From the NCBI RefSeq assembly GCF_044005705.1, contig NZ_JBIPKE010000015.1, forward strand, positions 310,001-374,000: DNA of 64,000 bases. The letters run 5' to 3'. The notes under the pieces are model-generated. The model was not told the DNA's origin and did no database searches. It saw only the letters and a program-made list of their open reading frames with translations. The DNA is from Marinoscillum luteum. GTDB lineage: Bacteria > Bacteroidota > Bacteroidia > Cytophagales > Cyclobacteriaceae. This document shows positions 61,445 to 64,000 of the stretch, one piece after another (within the stretch, counting starts at the first letter, position 1; each line of letters starts with the position of its first letter). The position numbers and the translations under genes were made by a program.

Positions 61445-61897
61445 ATGACAACTGTAGAAACACAAATTGAAGAATTGGAAAAAATGAGAAGCAGGTGGCT
61501 CCTAATTAATTTGATCGGATTTGTTCTTTGGGATGGATTCCGAATTTTTGATAGCTACTTAATAGAAGGAGGACTTGCAACTCACTTTCAAATAATATAC
61601 TTATTTGGTTGGTTGACCTGGACACTTGGTTTAGTTCAATTAACTCGGCTCGGATTTAAAGCCAAGAAAGTAAGACAAGCGTCACAAATCCTCAACGATG
61701 AATTGGTCGAGCTCTATCGCCTAAAATCATGGCGGTTAGCTCTATTCGTAGTTCTTATAACCCAAGTGGTAATAATTGCTTTATCCTTTTTATCATTTGA
61801 TGTTTCTGGTATTCTATCTGCTGAAATATCCATTTTTGCAGCCGTGACGGCTGCTCTATCAGCTTTTACCTATTACCAAATATTCACAAATGACTGA
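61445..61897 (+). CDS. cassette 6: four-helix membrane protein
   Basis: A 150-residue protein. A short helical head (QIEELEKMRSRW) is followed by four membrane segments (LLINLIGFVLWDGFRIFDSY; IIYLFGWLTWTLGLVQLT; ALFVVLITQVVIIALSFLSF; EISIFAAVTAALSAFTYY). It overlaps the XRE gene by 8 bp. Pairs of a small multi-span protein and a short XRE protein are frequent, but their job is unknown. Confidence 0.78.
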   Translation: MTTVETQIEELEKMRSRWLLINLIGFVLWDGFRIFDSYLIEGGLATHFQIIYLFGWLTWTLGLVQLTRLGFKAKKVRQASQILNDELVELYRLKSWRLALFVVLITQVVIIALSFLSFDVSGILSAEISIFAAVTAALSAFTYYQIFTND

Positions 61898-62105
61898 ATT
61901 CGGGCTTAAGAATACCATAAAGGTGGAACGGGCTAAAAAAAACATGACTCAAGCCGAATTGGCTTTAAAAGTTGGCGTATCTCGAAAAACCATTAACACG
62001 ATTGAAACTGGAAAATTCATTCCCTCTACGATAACTGCAATCAGAATTGCCAGAGCCTTTGATCTGGAAATAGAGCAAATTTTTGAACTTGTATCAAATG
62101 AATAA
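61890..62105 (+). CDS. cassette 6: short XRE regulator
   Basis: A 71-residue, one-domain HTH protein: KVERAKKNMTQAELALKVGV, then SRKTINTIETGKFIPSTITA, then IRIARAFDLEIEQIFEL. It belongs to the YozG-like type that regulates its membrane partner. It overlaps the upstream gene by 8 bp. The stop is 2 bp before attC-like site 6. Confidence 0.92.
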   Translation: MTEFGLKNTIKVERAKKNMTQAELALKVGVSRKTINTIETGKFIPSTITAIRIARAFDLEIEQIFELVSNE

Positions 62106-62107
62106 CA

Positions 62108-62140
62108 GCCCTACAACAAACACTATCATCCATAAACTTA
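62108..62140 (+). repeat. attC-like site 6, truncated
   Basis: GCCCTACAAC (62108-62117) is the exact complement of cassette 6's start GTTGTAGGGC (61326-61335), followed by AAACACTATCATCCATAA shared with site 5. No matching right arm follows, so the site looks broken. Confidence 0.7.
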
Positions 62141-62428
62141 TTGAGTTGCAAGTTTTTTAGAGCTTGCGATTGTCTACGCACGAACTTCCAACCTCGAACG
62201 CCAAGACCTATTCGACAAATTGACTTATCCGGTTTCGCAAAAATGACAGATACCTAACAAGCGTGGCTGCTCATAACACTCCACCCTCATTTGAATTGCC
62301 TGCCTAGAATAAGCATGGTGAGTCACCTTCCCTACCGAGCCATATTGCAGTGCCGCTAAGAAATCCTTCGTGACATGTGCGGTTGTGTATCGGTACAGAA
62401 CCTCATAGGCCCTCATACCCCATAATGG

Positions 62429-62459
62429 TTTGTTCAGCAGTGTAAAACCACTAGATTTG
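62429..62459 (+). promoter_or_regulatory. promoter before the M16 peptidase
   Basis: TTTG (62429-62432), 19 bp, TAGATTTG (62452-62459): a full consensus match. Flanks (ATAATGGTTTGTTC; AAAACC) match those of the promoter at 54591, so the array is bracketed by two copies of this promoter region. Confidence 0.72.
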
Positions 62460-62517
62460 ATACAAGCAGGCAACGGCTATTGGTGGTTGTGACGCCTTGC
62501 ATCAACGGACATCATAT

Positions 62518-64000
62518 ATGAGAACACTATTGTTTTTTCTCTTCATTTCTCTCTCTTTCCTGGTCAATGCTCAGTTCAACAACACTCTGAAAGTTGAGCA
62601 ATTCACGCTCAAGAATGGGTTAAAAGTGTACTTAAATCAAGACACCACAGCATCCAATGTATTCGGTGGGGTTTTAGTCAGAGCTGGATCTATACATGAA
62701 TCTCCGGATGCTACAGGTATGTCCCATTACTTAGAACACATGCTGTTCAAAGGAACCCAAAACCTTGGTACAACTGATTTCGAAAGTGAAAATGTCCACT
62801 ATCAGAAAATCATCAACATGTACGAACAGCTGGAAACGGTGACTGGTGGTAAAAGAAAGAAAATACAAGATCAAATCAATGCCGAATCAATAGCAGCTGC
62901 CAAATATGGGCTGCCAAATGAGTTCTCGGCCCTAATGAAAAGCTTAGGATCCACACAAGTCGGTGCCTTTGCTGATTATGACGTTACTTTTTACTACAGC
63001 TATTTCCCGGCACGCAACATGCAGCATTGGATCGACATCAATGCGGAACGGTTTATCAACCCGGTTTTCAGAACATTTCAGTCCGAACTGGAGGTTGTTT
63101 ATGAGGAAAAAAACAGATGGGACGATGACTATGAAAATGCACTCTACACTACCTCCCAGGAAATATTATACCCGAACTACACATACGGCCTTTGGCCAAC
63201 CATCGGAAAAACTGAACATCTAAAAAACCCTTCATTGACCAAAATGCATGAGTTTTTTAACCGGCATTATGTCGCTGACAATATGGCCCTGTTTCTGGTA
63301 GGAAATTTTGATACTGCTATAGCAAAGCAATCCATAGAATCATCTTTTTCCAAGCTTCCATCAGCAGATTACGAACCCATTGAATTCCCGGACTACCAAC
63401 CCATGAGTGGGGAAAGAAGGAAAGAAATTAGTGTCACCCCTTTTCCAATGATCAGTATATTGTTTCCCATCAAACGAATCCATCACAAAGATCGTCCAGC
63501 CCTGGATGTCGTGATTTATTTATTGAGTAACGAACAAAAAACAGGCATCTTAGATCAACTGGAAGTCGATAATAAGGTCCAGCAGCTAAACATAGAAATT
63601 GATGAGCATGCCTTATCGTCATCTCTCAATATCCATGCTGTCCCCAACCCTAAGTCATCTTTGGATGAAACTAAATCACTGATACTGGATGAGATTACAA
63701 AACTTAAAGACCTTGATTTCCTGAATGCGCGCTTAAATGGAGCAAAACAAAACCTGATCAAGGACTTTTGGCTGGAGCTGGAAGACCTTGAAGCGAGAGC
63801 GCTACTCATCGCAACCTGTGATTTTCTCAACCTCTCCTGGGAAGAGGCATTAAAGTACCCCAACGAAATAGAAAACATCACTGCGGACAATGTGTTGGCA
63901 ACCATCGATCAGTATTTCTCAAAGAATTACGGGTTTTTAATCTCAAAAAAGGGACAACCTAAAAAGGACAATCTGACCAAACCTTCACTAAAGCCTATCC
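62518..64000 (+). CDS. M16-family zinc metallopeptidase (5' part)
   Basis: The frame from ATG 62518 stays open to the window edge (about 494 codons), so the gene is cut off. A signal peptide (LLFFLFISLSFLVNAQ) is followed by the M16 N-terminal domain: FTLKNGLKVYLNQDT, VLVRAGSIHESPDATGMSHY and the inverted zinc motif HYLEHMLFKGT (H-x-x-E-H, about 73-83), with the third ligand in EVVYEEKNRW. It continues into the M16 C-terminal half (YVADNMALFLVGNFD). It is a periplasmic or secreted insulinase-like peptidase. Confidence 0.92.
   Translation, partial: MRTLLFFLFISLSFLVNAQFNNTLKVEQFTLKNGLKVYLNQDTTASNVFGGVLVRAGSIHESPDATGMSHYLEHMLFKGTQNLGTTDFESENVHYQKIINMYEQLETVTGGKRKKIQDQINAESIAAAKYGLPNEFSALMKSLGSTQVGAFADYDVTFYYSYFPARNMQHWIDINAERFINPVFRTFQSELEVVYEEKNRWDDDYENALYTTSQEILYPNYTYGLWPTIGKTEHLKNPSLTKMHEFFNRHYVADNMALFLVGNFDTAIAKQSIESSFSKLPSADYEPIEFPDYQPMSGERRKEISVTPFPMISILFPIKRIHHKDRPALDVVIYLLSNEQKTGILDQLEVDNKVQQLNIEIDEHALSSSLNIHAVPNPKSSLDETKSLILDEITKLKDLDFLNARLNGAKQNLIKDFWLELEDLEARALLIATCDFLNLSWEEALKYPNEIENITADNVLATIDQYFSKNYGFLISKKGQPKKDNLTKPSLKPI

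Larger units (their letters stand above)
62106..62517. other. right end of the array: truncated site and spacer
   Basis: 412 bp without a gene. 62108-62140 (GCCCTACAAC, then AAACACTATCATCCATAA) is the left half of a sixth attC-like site; the right half (GATGATAG...GTT) is absent. GTTGCAAG and CTTGCGAT near 62146-62171 form a small hairpin. A reading frame on the minus strand at 62225-62473 overlaps the promoter and is not credible. Confidence 0.55.

Overview
The window looks like a chromosomal stretch of a Bacteroidota bacterium, most likely order Cytophagales (Fulvivirga, Reichenbachiella or Roseivirga-like). The evidence is a very large secreted protein with a type A Por/type IX sorting tail, a TonB-receptor/OMP_b-brl_3 protein, the thioredoxin-ApbE-DUF4266-DUF3570 operon, a LytTR response regulator paired with a beta-propeller sensor kinase, an RteC-like protein, and several promoters of the Bacteroidota form TTTG-N19/20-TAnnTTTG. 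Species cannot be named from sequence alone. No tRNA, rRNA or CRISPR array was found.

Layout. (1) 0.1-16.6 kb is an accessory defence island: an RteC-like protein and small HTH regulators; a tightly packed six-gene operon (XRE regulator, DNA methyltransferase, UvrD helicase fused to a Cas4/AddB-like Fe-S nuclease, a tail-anchored protein, an HNH nuclease, a 588-aa unknown); a sacsin-like ATPase/nuclease between two copies of a ~160-bp repeat; a GIY-YIG protein; and a HEPN/PD-(D/E)XK pair. (2) 16.6-21.6 kb, all on the minus strand, is an integrase-less phage- or satellite-like module (HTH, VapE helicase, a putative structural protein, DUF5675, two membrane proteins, a Cas2-fold protein). (3) 22.0-27.0 kb is an arsenic operon with repeated ArsR-type operators, followed by a K+/H+ antiporter. 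(4) 27-41 kb holds cell-envelope genes: the DUF3570 operon, the 1,753-aa repeat protein and a two-component system. (5) 41-47.5 kb is a cluster of small detoxification and drug-resistance-like genes (three DHFR/RibD-like proteins, a rifampin ADP-ribosyltransferase, VOC, SRPBCC, DoxX, MarR, cupin). (6) 47.5-54.5 kb has membrane proteins, an outer-membrane receptor and an agmatine/peptidyl-arginine deiminase lipoprotein. (7) 54.6-62.5 kb is an integron-like gene cassette array. (8) An M16 peptidase runs off the right edge.

The most striking structure is the cassette array. Six recombination-site-like elements (four of ~235 bp, one of ~125 bp, one truncated) lie directly behind ORFs, usually overlapping or almost touching their stop codons. 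Each is an imperfect palindrome framed by AAC and GTT. For five cassettes the first 9-10 bases (GTT...) are the exact reverse complement of the bases ending in AAC at the start of the same cassette's own site; a sixth, large cassette matches at 10 of 13. That is the arrangement expected from integron attC cassettes. No integrase is present, so this would be a CALIN-type array (attC cluster without integrase), with a strong promoter just before the first cassette. Cargo includes an Imm63-like immunity protein, unknown secreted and membrane proteins, an XRE/membrane pair, and a four-gene Crp-pirin-DUF5996-(4Fe-4S)/GNAT block.
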